Positions 46,367 to 55,373 of a DNA stretch of 64,000 nucleotides are shown piece after piece. The stretch is from assembly GCA_028706745.1 (NCBI GenBank), contig JAQTVM010000002.1, positions 33,823 to 97,822 on the forward strand, given 5' to 3'. The stretch is from Candidatus Nanoarchaeia archaeon (GTDB lineage: Archaea > Nanobdellota > Nanobdellia > SCGC-AAA011-G17 > GW2011-AR17). The notes under the pieces were generated by a model. The model had not been told where the DNA came from. It was given only the letters and a program-made list of their open reading frames with translations, and searched no databases. The position numbers and the translations under genes were made by a program. The first letter of the stretch is position 1, and every line of letters starts with the position of its first letter.

Positions 46367-48271
46367 ATTAGTTTTAATACGATTAATTGATTTTTCCGCG
46401 CTAGCAAGATAAAAATTCGCCCTGTTTTCGCACTCTTCTTTGGAGTATTTAACAGCCATCCTGCCACTAGAAAATAAACTAGCCCCCAATACACAGATAA
46501 ATGTAGCATTATAATCATAGATATTAAGATAATTTGCCGGGACATTCAGATTATTTTTTCTAGATATTTCAACAAAATAATTTAATAATTCCCTCTTTGT
46601 ATCATCATTAAAATCAAACTCCGACTGCTCCAATAAATAAGCAACATCAAAAAAGCCATTAGCATAACATGCTTTTTGAAAATCAATTCCGCAACTTTCA
46701 CCATTGCCTATAGCCATTATATTTTCAAGATGCATATCTCCGTGAGAAATTATTCTGGGCAGAGTAGATAGATAATCTGCCGCCTTTATTGCAAAAGACA
46801 TTACAAGCGGATTATAACTAAAACCGGAATTAAGCTTAGATTCCAGTTTTTGGTGATAATCACAATTTTCAAATATACCTTCCTGGGGGGGTTTTTCTTT
46901 AAAAGAGGTTTGCATTCGAGCTATTAAATTTAATGCACGTTTAGCATATATTTTCTTAGCATTTGTATATATCTGCTCATTATCCCACCAAGGGATATCA
47001 TTTTCGGGCATTGATCGCAATGCTTCTTTGATATAATCAACAGCTTTACTAAAAGAGATCCTCTTTGTTGAATTTTCAGTTCTAACTTCTTTTAAGACAA
47101 TGTAAGTATTGTCTTTATATTGAAAAGAAAATAAAGGAACAGCATATTCTGATTCTAACCTCCTTGCAGAAATTTCTTGTGATTTATACAATTCTTTTAA
47201 AACTTCAGGGGTATTCCCTGTTTTGAATAATAACCCTTCAAATGCCGGAAGGTTTAATTTAATAACATTGTTGTTTATACCTAAGAAAGCCATATATTCT
47301 AAAGATTTTGATTCTAAAATAGCTTTAAATCCCCCAATTATTTGTTTTTCGGTAGTATATTTTTTATGGGCAGTCTTAGTTCCGTAAGTTTTTACTTCTT
47401 CTGTTAAAATATGCGAAGCCGGATTATTAGTTTTATTAATAAATAGCCAAAAGCCATTAAAGAATATGAATTCTCCATCACCATATAAATTTTGCTTTGA
47501 TAGAAGATAAGAGGCACCATCATAAAAATATTTTTGTCTAAAACTAGTAGTATATACATATTCCCCTTGCCAAAAAGAAGCAGAGTTATTAGTAGAATAT
47601 AAATTTTCAGAAGAGAGAGAATAATCAAAAGAAGTATCTCTATTTATTATCGGGACTTGTTTTAATATTAAGATATTATCTGGATCTTCATCCAATAAAG
47701 TTATATCCTCTTCAAAAAAGGCATACTCTTGAATAGACATTATATCATTATCTATCTCAACACCAAATACATCCTCTTTTCCCCCATTATTTAGATATGG
47801 GAAAAGATTAGGATGTAAAACAGGCACTTCCTTAAAATATTCATCTTGGGCAGTTATAATTGTAGTTTCTTCTTTTATAGAGTTGCTATGACCTATTGGT
47901 TCTAAAAAAGGTATTCCTAAATCGAAGAGACTTTGTTTTAATTTAGTTGATGAAAACAGAGTATCTATTATTGGCAAACTACTATTTAAAAAATAAGATT
48001 GCACAATTGCTAAACCCAATACTAATTGAGGATTATAATTTGGGATATCTATACCTATTAAAGAATCAATAATATCCCTGCAAGACTCTTGGCACTTAAG
48101 ATTTAATTCAAAATTAGAAGGCATATGAAAACGGCCTGTTTCTATACTTTGTAAAATATAACCCGTAAAAGGATCTTCTATTACTTCCTTTGTAGGTACC
48201 CTTCTTGTTTTTAAAAGAGAGATTAATTTTGATATTTTTCGTTCAAGATCACATTTATTTTCATCACTCAT
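46361..48271 (-). CDS. Large aminoglycoside-phosphotransferase/choline-kinase-like protein
   Basis: 636 residues. The C-terminal ~250 residues carry an APH-type kinase core: ISHGDMHLENIMAI (catalytic HGDxHxxN) and CGIDFQKACYANGFFDVAYLL (DFG-equivalent). The N-terminal ~380 residues are unrecognised, with weak kinase N-lobe hints (YIVLKEVRTEN). It starts 7 bases after the 90-aa gene, so both are expressed from the shared-leader promoter. Substrate unknown; small-molecule or nucleic-acid-related phosphotransfer is possible. Confidence 0.7.
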   Translation of the reverse strand: MSDENKCDLERKISKLISLLKTRRVPTKEVIEDPFTGYILQSIETGRFHMPSNFELNLKCQESCRDIIDSLIGIDIPNYNPQLVLGLAIVQSYFLNSSLPIIDTLFSSTKLKQSLFDLGIPFLEPIGHSNSIKEETTIITAQDEYFKEVPVLHPNLFPYLNNGGKEDVFGVEIDNDIMSIQEYAFFEEDITLLDEDPDNILILKQVPIINRDTSFDYSLSSENLYSTNNSASFWQGEYVYTTSFRQKYFYDGASYLLSKQNLYGDGEFIFFNGFWLFINKTNNPASHILTEEVKTYGTKTAHKKYTTEKQIIGGFKAILESKSLEYMAFLGINNNVIKLNLPAFEGLLFKTGNTPEVLKELYKSQEISARRLESEYAVPLFSFQYKDNTYIVLKEVRTENSTKRISFSKAVDYIKEALRSMPENDIPWWDNEQIYTNAKKIYAKRALNLIARMQTSFKEKPPQEGIFENCDYHQKLESKLNSGFSYNPLVMSFAIKAADYLSTLPRIISHGDMHLENIMAIGNGESCGIDFQKACYANGFFDVAYLLEQSEFDFNDDTKRELLNYFVEISRKNNLNVPANYLNIYDYNATFICVLGASLFSSGRMAVKYSKEECENRANFYLASAEKSINRIKTNL

Positions 48272-48278
48272 CTCATCC

Positions 48279-48551
48279 TCAATTCAACCTTCCTTTCATG
48301 TAATTCTTAAACACTTCTGTAAGAACGAACAGCTTTGCCTCAACATACCTTGTCATAACGGGCTTGATGTATTCCTTGATGCCGTTGGCGTATATGAGCA
48401 CGTCTCCGAGCCTCTTTGCAGTCATGTCATCAATAACATCGCTGCACTGGCCTATTCTCTTTATGCAGGGCTCTGACAGCATTGCCTTAAGATTGTCCAA
48501 AGCGCCCTCCCTGGAGAGCAATTTGTCCTCAAGCATCTTTTTATCTGCCAT
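48279..48551 (-). CDS. Small helical protein, first gene of the kinase operon
   Basis: 90 residues, all-helical and unrecognised (LEDKLLSREGALDNLKAM, RLGDVLIYANGIKEYIKPVM). It has an SD (AGGGGGT) and a promoter/leader shared with the 382-aa gene at 44202. The large kinase gene follows after 7 bases, suggesting a partner or regulator of the kinase. Confidence 0.55.
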   Translation of the reverse strand: MADKKMLEDKLLSREGALDNLKAMLSEPCIKRIGQCSDVIDDMTAKRLGDVLIYANGIKEYIKPVMTRYVEAKLFVLTEVFKNYMKGRLN

Positions 48552-48601
48552 TCTAATACCCCCTAACGTTACTATTTGCTAGTTATTAGTAATATATAAG
48601 C
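48552..48601 (-). promoter_or_regulatory. Shared promoter/leader element, copy 2
   Basis: GCTTATATATTACTAATAACTAGC...ATAGTAACGTTAGGGGG on the minus strand before the 90-aa gene. It aligns to 45351-45398 over almost 50 bases with a few indels, covering TATA box, transcription start region, leader and SD. Confidence 0.6.
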
Positions 48602-48605
48602 CTTG

Positions 48606-48749
48606 CTAATGCCTGTAATTCTCCTCTAAAAACCCCACTGCCGCCTTCTGCCCCCTTGCCAGCCTGAAGTCATAATAAGCAGATGCCGCAATCTCAGCCG
48701 CTCCCAGGGCTATTGCCAAAGGAGTCCAGAAGGATATGAGAAAACAGTG
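48606..48749 (-). pseudogene. Remnant of a membrane protein gene (C-terminal 47 codons)
   Basis: Reading on in frame after the stop of the YhcG-type gene, 47 codons encode a protein-like segment with a hydrophobic helix (FWTPLAIALGAAEIAASAYY) and a charged end (FRLARGQKAAVGFLEENYRH) to a TAG at 48606. There is no ATG. It looks like the tail of a gene whose front was removed or displaced, perhaps by insertion of the nuclease gene. Confidence 0.45.
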
Positions 48750-49907
48750 TTAGCCTTCCTCTTCCTTTCTCCTGTCCAGCTGCCCAAGCTTTTTCAATAT
48801 CAGCTTGGCTGAAGGCAGTTTTGTCATGTAAGTAGCAACCTTCAAAGGAGAAGTTGTGCCTGCCAAGGCAAACCTTACTTCTTCCTTGCCCTTAGACTTG
48901 CATAAAACAATTCCTATACTCTCTCTTTCAGAAGGCAAACGAACTTTCTCATTTAAGGCGGCAAGATATTTCTGTATCTGCCCTATATATTCTGCCTTAA
49001 ACTCCCCTGTCTTCAGCTCAATTGCAACAAGGCACCTTAATTCCCTGTCAAAAAACAACAAGTCAATCCTGTTCTCCCTGCCATCTATTTCAATTACGTA
49101 TTGCGAGCCGACAAATGTCAATGATTTTCCGAATTCAAGGAAGAAGTCTTTTAGGTTGCCCAGAATTGCACTTTCAAGCTCTTTCTCGGAGTATTCATTG
49201 CCAAGGTTAAGGAATTCAAGCACATAATCGTCCTTGAAGTGCCTTGCAATGTCTTCTTCCTTATGCCTTGGGATTAAGGCAGTTACCTTCTCCGGCTTGT
49301 CTGCGTTCATGTAGCGCTCGAAGAGGCAGGAGTTGATTTGGCGCTTTAGCTCTCGCTTGCCCCATCGTTCTTTTATGCACATCCTAATATAGAATTCTCT
49401 TTCTTCCGGCGTTTGAGTCATATTTAATATCGCTAGATGATTACTCCAGCTGATAGTAAAAAGCAATTCTTCAGGCAGGGCCTGGAGTTTTTGGCTTGAA
49501 GGCAATTCTACAGACACTGTCTGTAGTTTTCGACAATTAGTTAATTCTGCAGACGTTTTCTGCAGTTTTTTAGGTAATTCTGCAACTACTGACTGCATTT
49601 TTTGAACTAAAAGCAATTCTCTAGCCACTGGCTGTAGAATTGGATAATTCTCATAAAACCTCTTCATATTCCATAAGTTTACTGATGAATAACCCTTAAT
49701 CCCCGGGAACCTCATCCTTAAGTCCCTTGACAGCCTTTCAACAACTGCCTTGCCATATCCTGAATGACTGCTTAGCTCTTTTCCTATGTTCCAATATGCC
49801 TGCAATAATGCCTTATTTACCTCTGAAAAAGCCCTGAGCTTTGACTGCTCTATCTGGGTTATGACAGAGCCAAGTATTTTCCTGTAATTTAGCGCCTCTT
49901 TTTGCAT
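48750..49907 (-). CDS. YhcG/DUF1016-type PD-(D/E)xK nuclease
   Basis: 385 residues: N-terminal DUF1016 helical domain (AYWNIGKELSSHSGYGKAVVERLSRDLR, FPGIKGYSSVNLWNMKRFY) and C-terminal nuclease RIDLLFFDRELRCLVAIELKTG with the D...ExK residues, then AEYIGQIQKYLAALNE. Proteins of this family are frequent accessory genes near RM systems. Between the domains lies a repeated linker (LQTVSVELPSSQKLQALPEEL) encoded by palindromic DNA units. Role probably DNA or RNA cleavage in defence or conflict. Confidence 0.88.
   Translation of the reverse strand: MQKEALNYRKILGSVITQIEQSKLRAFSEVNKALLQAYWNIGKELSSHSGYGKAVVERLSRDLRMRFPGIKGYSSVNLWNMKRFYENYPILQPVARELLLVQKMQSVVAELPKKLQKTSAELTNCRKLQTVSVELPSSQKLQALPEELLFTISWSNHLAILNMTQTPEEREFYIRMCIKERWGKRELKRQINSCLFERYMNADKPEKVTALIPRHKEEDIARHFKDDYVLEFLNLGNEYSEKELESAILGNLKDFFLEFGKSLTFVGSQYVIEIDGRENRIDLLFFDRELRCLVAIELKTGEFKAEYIGQIQKYLAALNEKVRLPSERESIGIVLCKSKGKEEVRFALAGTTSPLKVATYMTKLPSAKLILKKLGQLDRRKEEEG
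49462..49650. repeat. Five ~38-base palindromic units inside the YhcG gene
   Basis: Units begin G(C/T)AATTCT and contain a palindrome followed by a T run, e.g. CTACAGAC-ACT-GTCTGTAG and CTGCAGA-5-TCTGCAG. The five units start near 49463, 49502, 49540, 49573 and 49613. They stay in frame and encode the variable linker. Confidence 0.7.
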
Positions 49908-50282
49908 AATGCGGGTTTATCGCAGGTTATTCATAAACTCTTCGCTCAAAAAACACGCTTTTTTACGGCAGGTGTTGGAAAACGAGAGGGTTAAGCCGGA
50001 AAAATAATGCCGAAAAGAGCAAATTGCATCTGAATTTTCAACATCTCCGGAAGGGGATTTTTGCTTCCCGTCGTCAAAACTGCCAAAGAAAAAAGCCGTA
50101 TTTTGCCCCAATGCTTTAATTATTGCCCAACCCAATAAAACAACTGCCTAACGCCGAAGGCTCGCCTTCTTAGCCTCATTTTAAGAGCAAAATTCCGCAA
50201 CGCTTATAAACCTCTTTTTTACACTAGTCTTAGGAGTTTTAAGAGTATTCAAACACTAAAACACTAACGGAGGAATTAAAAA
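49908..50282 (+). promoter_or_regulatory. Spacer with thermosome promoter and SD
   Basis: 375 bases without a supported gene (the minus ORF 49917-50135 looks like chance). It contains CTTATAAA (50203-50210) as TATA, a T-rich start region, two AACACTAA repeats (~50250-50266) and SD CGGAGG (50268-50273) 9 bases before the ATG: a strong promoter with a ~50-base leader, in contrast to the leaderless genes around. Confidence 0.55.
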
Positions 50283-51917
50283 ATGGCACAAAACCAACAA
50301 CAACCCATATACATCCTGCCTGAGAACACAATGAGAACAATTGGCAGGGACGCGCAGAGAAACAACATAATGGCGGCGAGATTAGTAGCAGAGACAGTCA
50401 GGACCACTCTAGGACCAAAAGGCATGGACAAGATGATTGTCGACAGCCTTGGAGACATCACAGTCACAAACGACGGCGTTACAATTCTTAATGAAATGCA
50501 GATAGAGCATCCTACAGCCAAGATGCTGGTGGAAGTAGCTAAAACACAGGAAGCCCAAGTCGGGGACGGGACAACAACAGCAGTAATCATAGCAGGAGAA
50601 TTGCTCAAGAATGCAGAGCGATTGCTTGACCAGGAAATTCATCCCACAATGATTGTTAAGGGATACAGGCAGGCGGCTGAAAAAGCGCAGGAAGCCCTGA
50701 ATGAAATGGCTGAAAACCTTACAAAGGACGACAAGGCAACTCTCAAGAAAATAGTGGTAACTGCAATGACAGGCAAGGGAGCAGAGTCCTCAAAGGACAA
50801 GCTGGCAGAGATTATTGTAAAGGCAGTTGTTGAAGTCGCGGAAGGCAATTTGGTTGACATGACAGACATCAAGATTGAAAAGAAAGTCGGAGGAGGAATA
50901 GACGACTCTGAATTAATACAGGGATTGGTTCTTGACAAGGAAAAGGTTCATTCAACAATGCCAAAGCAGGTGAGGAATGCAAAGGTTCTTTTGCTTGACT
51001 CTGCAATTGAAGTCAAGAACACAGAGATTGACGCGAAAATCCAGATTACAGACCCTTCGCAGCTGCAGGGGTTTGTTGACCAGGAAGAAAAAATCCTGAA
51101 AGACATGGTTGACAGGATAATAAAGTCAGGCGCAAATGTTGTATTCTGCCAAAAAGGCATTGATGACATTGCGCAGTACTTCCTTTCAAAAGCAGGCATT
51201 TATGCCGCAAGAAGGGTTAAGAAATCTGACATGGAAATGCTGTCAAGGGCGACAGGCGCAGGAATCCTTACAAAGCTGAGCAATGTTTCACCAAAGGACT
51301 TGGGATTTGCAGGGCTTGTTGAGGAAGTCAAGTACGGCGATGAAGAGCTGACTTTTGTCCGAGAATGCAAGAACCCGAAAGCAGTCACTTTGCTTATCAG
51401 GGGCGGAACACAGCACGTTGTTGACGAAGTGGAGCGGGCTGTCAGGGACGCTGTCGGCGACTTGATTGCATCACTTTCAGTCGGCAAGGTTGTTGCAGGC
51501 GCAGGAGCTCCTGAGATAGAAGTTGCAAAGAAATTAAGAAAGTACGCAACGTCGCTTTCAGGCAGGGAGCAGCTTGCTGTTCAGGCTTTTGCAGACGCAA
51601 TGGAAATAGTTCCTAGAACACTTGCCGAGAATGCAGGGCTTGACCCTATTGACATGCTGACTGAATTAAAATCAGAGCACGACAAGGGCAACAAGTGGGC
51701 TGGCTTGGATGTATTCAAGGGAAAGGTAATGGACGCTTGGAAAGCAGGCGTCATAGAACCCTTGAAAATCAAGACACAGGCTGTAAAGGCTGCTTCAGAA
51801 GTCGCTGAGCTCATATTGAGAATTGACGACGTAATCGCAGGCGGCTCAAAAAGCCACGGCATGCCGCAGGGCATGCCTCCCGGAATGGGTGGCATGGGCG
51901 GGATGCCTGAGTATTAG
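50283..51917 (+). CDS. thsA: Thermosome subunit (group II chaperonin)
   Basis: 544 residues: [50 protein letters not shown] and the C-terminal Gly/Met tail ([15 protein letters not shown]). It forms an ATP-driven folding chamber in the cytoplasm. It is the only subunit gene in the window. A strong SD and the leader suggest high expression. The 158-aa gene follows after 8 bases. Confidence 0.98.
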   Translation: MAQNQQQPIYILPENTMRTIGRDAQRNNIMAARLVAETVRTTLGPKGMDKMIVDSLGDITVTNDGVTILNEMQIEHPTAKMLVEVAKTQEAQVGDGTTTAVIIAGELLKNAERLLDQEIHPTMIVKGYRQAAEKAQEALNEMAENLTKDDKATLKKIVVTAMTGKGAESSKDKLAEIIVKAVVEVAEGNLVDMTDIKIEKKVGGGIDDSELIQGLVLDKEKVHSTMPKQVRNAKVLLLDSAIEVKNTEIDAKIQITDPSQLQGFVDQEEKILKDMVDRIIKSGANVVFCQKGIDDIAQYFLSKAGIYAARRVKKSDMEMLSRATGAGILTKLSNVSPKDLGFAGLVEEVKYGDEELTFVRECKNPKAVTLLIRGGTQHVVDEVERAVRDAVGDLIASLSVGKVVAGAGAPEIEVAKKLRKYATSLSGREQLAVQAFADAMEIVPRTLAENAGLDPIDMLTELKSEHDKGNKWAGLDVFKGKVMDAWKAGVIEPLKIKTQAVKAASEVAELILRIDDVIAGGSKSHGMPQGMPPGMGGMGGMPEY

Positions 51918-51925
51918 GAAATAAA

Positions 51926-52402
51926 ATGAATAGAACATCCATAGACGAATGGAACGAACTTACAGAAGTGTATTCTGATTCAGCACATAGAATGAATAAA
52001 CAATTCAGGGATAAATGGGGCGAGATTGCAAATACACCACAGGTAAATTCGCTTGTTAAAGAAAAAATAGCAGACTTATACATTGATGTCCCAGTTGAAT
52101 GTCCGCAACTACGCGACAGCCTTCTTTTAGGCGCTGACAGCAACAGGTATCAGCCTCATTTTAAAGAGCTGCCTGAGCCAATCACGCAAGAAAGACCGGC
52201 ACTGCACTTAACATGCAATTCCTGCGTATATCAGCTGGGAAATCCAGGCTGGCATAATATAGTTCTTGCAGGATATGCAAAAGGAAGAGAGCCCGTGAGA
52301 GAAGAAATGCTATGGCATAAGGACAGCCTGAAGCACAGGGGCGGACTTTTGGCAAAAATAAGAGAAATGGCTAAGCAGATGGCAGAGATGCCTGAATACT
52401 AG
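51926..52402 (+). CDS. Hypothetical protein downstream of thermosome
   Basis: 158 residues, not recognised. It includes a possible metal or structural pair (LTCNSCVYQLGNPGWHNIVLAGYAKG) in which CNSC and the following His could bind zinc, and an Arg/Lys-rich helical end. No signal peptide. It begins 8 bases after thsA and probably shares its transcript. Confidence 0.5.
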   Translation: MNRTSIDEWNELTEVYSDSAHRMNKQFRDKWGEIANTPQVNSLVKEKIADLYIDVPVECPQLRDSLLLGADSNRYQPHFKELPEPITQERPALHLTCNSCVYQLGNPGWHNIVLAGYAKGREPVREEMLWHKDSLKHRGGLLAKIREMAKQMAEMPEY

Positions 52403-52480
52403 TTTTAGTTTATTTATTTCTTTTATCTTATTGCATCACTTTTAGATAGATTAAAAAACAAGCATTAGCTTATAAGATAT

Positions 52481-53419
52481 ATGAGCAAACCAAAATTCAA
52501 TGAAAGAAGAATTGAAATCTTAATCCGCAAATCTTTTCCAAAAGCAAAAATTAAAAAATATGAACAATTTTCCACAGGACTGGTCAGCCCAACTTTTAAA
52601 GTGAAAATTACAGCTCCAAACAGAATCCTTGTTGTAAAACTAGGCAAATTAAAAAATAAAAAAAAGATTCACCAGAACAACAAAATTCTTAATTATCTCA
52701 ATAAGAGCCATATTCCCGCCCCAAAAGTAATTTTGGAGAATATTTTTGACAGGAAATTTATTACAATCATGGAATATTCCCCCGGCAATGTTGCCAGCAA
52801 GACATATGGGAAAGGAAATCAGGTTTTAAGGAGAAAAATTTTATGTAATGCAGGCAAAAACCTAAGAAAGATACATACATTGAAAATACCGCCTTTTTGG
52901 ATTCACCAGCATCATGAAATAAAACATCAAAAAGAATGGAAAAAATGGACAAGATTAAGGATTGATAAATATCTCGGCTTTTTCAGAGAAAAATTAGCTG
53001 AATATTATAGTTTCATCGATATAAATTTAAATGAGTTTTGGAACGTGTTAAAAAATGAAAAAATAGATTTTGTCCCATTGCATTGGGATTACCATCTCTC
53101 AAATCTTAATGTCAATAAAAAAGGAGGCATAACCGGAATTTTTGATTTTGACAATGCAATGAAAGGGCACAGCTTGGGAGATATTGGACAAACCGCCTAT
53201 TGGATAAGGTTCAAAGTGAATGACAGCAAGAATTTTGAAAGTTTTTTAAAAGGATATAAAAGACAATTCACAAAAAAAGAAATGAAATTGATTAAAGGAT
53301 ACTTTCTTTTGCACTTATTGGCGGTTTCCAGAACAATCTGGTTTAAACAAAATAGGCTAGGCTGGATTATAGACGAGCATAAATTAATTCTCGATGAATT
53401 TCGGCGAAAGGGGTTTTAG
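52481..53419 (+). CDS. Aminoglycoside-phosphotransferase/choline-kinase-like protein
   Basis: 312 residues with an APH-like kinase fold: N-lobe TGLVSPTFKVKI...RILVVKLGK, catalytic loop PLHWDYHLSNLNV (HGDxHxxN variant with Trp in place of Gly), and GIFDFDNAMKGHSLGDIGQTAYW. Lys- and Asn-rich, AT-rich codon use. Substrate unknown. It stands alone; not closely similar to the larger kinase at 46361. Confidence 0.8.
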   Translation: MSKPKFNERRIEILIRKSFPKAKIKKYEQFSTGLVSPTFKVKITAPNRILVVKLGKLKNKKKIHQNNKILNYLNKSHIPAPKVILENIFDRKFITIMEYSPGNVASKTYGKGNQVLRRKILCNAGKNLRKIHTLKIPPFWIHQHHEIKHQKEWKKWTRLRIDKYLGFFREKLAEYYSFIDINLNEFWNVLKNEKIDFVPLHWDYHLSNLNVNKKGGITGIFDFDNAMKGHSLGDIGQTAYWIRFKVNDSKNFESFLKGYKRQFTKKEMKLIKGYFLLHLLAVSRTIWFKQNRLGWIIDEHKLILDEFRRKGF

Positions 53420-53474
53420 CTTACCTATTTTAAAAAAATAAAAAAAGAAGTTATTAATCCTCTCGGATTCAACA

Positions 53475-55109
53475 TCAGGGTGCAACTTCATCAGCGGCAG
53501 GGGCAACATCATCCCCTTCATTCGAATCAACAGCAGGGGCAACATCATTTGTTCCTTCTGAGCCTGAATCAGCAATCTCATTCACAGCAGGATTGTCAAT
53601 ATTATTCGTAATCACTTCATCCTGTGAAGGATCATAATGCGTTTGAGTCAAGTCAGGCTCTGGAAGCGGCTCGTCCATTATAGTGCCTTCTGCAACATCT
53701 GTCTTCACTTCACGAGTTAGCCCATTATCGCCGCCAGAACCGCCTGCAACATCTGTCCTGATTTCAGTCCTTAATCCTCCGTCTCCGGAAGCAGGACCTG
53801 TTTCAACAACGATATTCTTAATGTCCCTTATTCCTTCTCCAATTTCAGTTGTTCCGGGAGCAAAAGTTCTTAGGGCTATCTGCTCTTTTATTTCATTAAT
53901 ATTGTCCTTCATTTCAACAACAGTATTTTGCCCGGGAGATATTTCCATCGTGCCTTCATCAACTGTCCATTCGCCTTCGTCAATTGTATTTTGCATGGAT
54001 GCGTTTTCAAATTCATCTATGATGTTGTCAATCTCCTTTTCAATAAGATAATTTACCAGGCCTTCCTCATTCCTGACAACGCTGATTTTGCCGCATTTCT
54101 CTTCCAGGAAAGTGCCTGTTTCATCAAAGCACTGGGGAATGGATTCCTGCATTGTCGGTTCCCTGTTTTCAGGTCTTCTGCCTATGTAATGCCCGTATTC
54201 ATCCCAATCCGCGGCTGTCTCTTTTAAATGATCGTACTGCCTGCATTCAGGCTTGGTATTCTCATCCCAGCACTCTTCAGGAACCCCGTCTGAAGGCTGT
54301 ATATCATATTCTATCATGTAAGATTTTTCCCTGAACAAATTCATTAAGAAAGAAGGGACAAAGCTTTCTGCAAAACTGTCGCCTTGCCTTGGCTCCATGG
54401 CTTTTAATTCACTGCAGGAGGATTCATCCGCCTTATACTCGCACTTCATGGCAAGAGCAACCATTTTCTCGCATTTTGCCTTCTGCTCAGGAACAGTATT
54501 GGCTTCACAATTGCATGTTCCCGGGTCATCTATGCAGCTTCTTATTTCAAGCATTAATTTAACAAATAGTTTTATCTGAACATCCTTTAAGTCTGCCAGT
54601 TCCTTTTCAAGCCCTGGCATTGCTGTTTCCGGATTGCATATTTCTTCTTTCAGCATCAACGCAAAATCCCCTTTTGCAAGCTCTTTGCAGTATTCATATG
54701 TTTTCTCAGTAAGCACTGCAGTCAGCATTGTTTTTTCCTCTTCAAGCAGGTATTCATCAAAAATTTCAGAATCAGATTCTTCAATTTTATCCATAATCTC
54801 TTCTGAGCTTGATTTTATATTCTCCACTGTTGCAAGAGACACTTTTTCCTGCACAATCTCAAGTTTTTTACCCGCATTCTCGATGTTTTTCAATGCCTTG
54901 GCTTCATTGTCATTATCCATGTTTTCAATTGCAGAATTGATTTCCTTTTCCCTTATTTCAAGCGCAAGATTTACCTTTGAGTCTCCGCCTGAGAAGACAA
55001 GTTTTGTATTGTCTGAGAACCTTTCAATCCCGGAATAAGTCTCTGCAAGGGCAAAAGGCGCGGCTAATAGTGCTATTACAGCAATTACGAATATTAAGCT
55101 CTTTTTCAT
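53475..55109 (-). CDS. Secreted unknown surface protein
   Basis: 544 residues: signal peptide (MKKSLIFVIAVIALLAAPFALA), a helical acidic N-terminal domain with Cys (CNCEANTVPEQKAKC), a central region with ECWDENTKPECRQYDHL, and a low-complexity Asp/Ala/Pro/Val tail (DVAPAVDSNEGDDVAPAADEVAP). No C-terminal membrane helix, so it may be released or bound by other surface proteins. It resembles the 793-aa protein at 31474 in style rather than in sequence. Confidence 0.65.
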   Translation of the reverse strand: MKKSLIFVIAVIALLAAPFALAETYSGIERFSDNTKLVFSGGDSKVNLALEIREKEINSAIENMDNDNEAKALKNIENAGKKLEIVQEKVSLATVENIKSSSEEIMDKIEESDSEIFDEYLLEEEKTMLTAVLTEKTYEYCKELAKGDFALMLKEEICNPETAMPGLEKELADLKDVQIKLFVKLMLEIRSCIDDPGTCNCEANTVPEQKAKCEKMVALAMKCEYKADESSCSELKAMEPRQGDSFAESFVPSFLMNLFREKSYMIEYDIQPSDGVPEECWDENTKPECRQYDHLKETAADWDEYGHYIGRRPENREPTMQESIPQCFDETGTFLEEKCGKISVVRNEEGLVNYLIEKEIDNIIDEFENASMQNTIDEGEWTVDEGTMEISPGQNTVVEMKDNINEIKEQIALRTFAPGTTEIGEGIRDIKNIVVETGPASGDGGLRTEIRTDVAGGSGGDNGLTREVKTDVAEGTIMDEPLPEPDLTQTHYDPSQDEVITNNIDNPAVNEIADSGSEGTNDVAPAVDSNEGDDVAPAADEVAP

Positions 55110-55274
55110 AAGTTATATTCAGGCAAAATAAGCTTAAATAAGTATCGGACAATCTTAGGGTGTGGAAATACGGGTTAAAGGTGATTTGGCAACGTTCTAA
55201 TAAGAAAGAGGCAAGGGAGCGCTCTTGAAATCCCCAACGGCGATTATTTATTGCAAATTTATATGCTTTTCCCC

Positions 55275-55324
55275 TAATTAGAGTAAAGTTTGCAAATTGT
55301 TCTCTAATTAACAGAAAGGTTTAT
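55275..55324 (+). promoter_or_regulatory. Operator-like inverted repeat and TATA before the wHTH gene
   Basis: TAATTAGAG (55275-55283) and CTCTAATTA (55302-55310) form a perfect 9-bp inverted repeat with 18-base spacing, immediately before the TATA box TTTATAAA (55320-55327). This suits binding of a dimeric regulator, plausibly the winged-helix protein encoded next. Confidence 0.55.
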
Positions 55325-55373
55325 AAAGGAGGCTATATCTCCATCATATATTGGGAGAGGCGAGGTGTTGTAA

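Noticed and set aside
49462-49650. CRISPR-like array
   Set aside because: Units are ~38 bases with no unique spacers, sit inside a coding sequence and keep the frame; no cas genes occur in the window.
49917-50135. 72-aa minus-strand ORF upstream of the thermosome gene
   Set aside because: No SD or promoter fits, the composition is not convincing, and it lies where the thermosome promoter region and the upstream spacer are expected.
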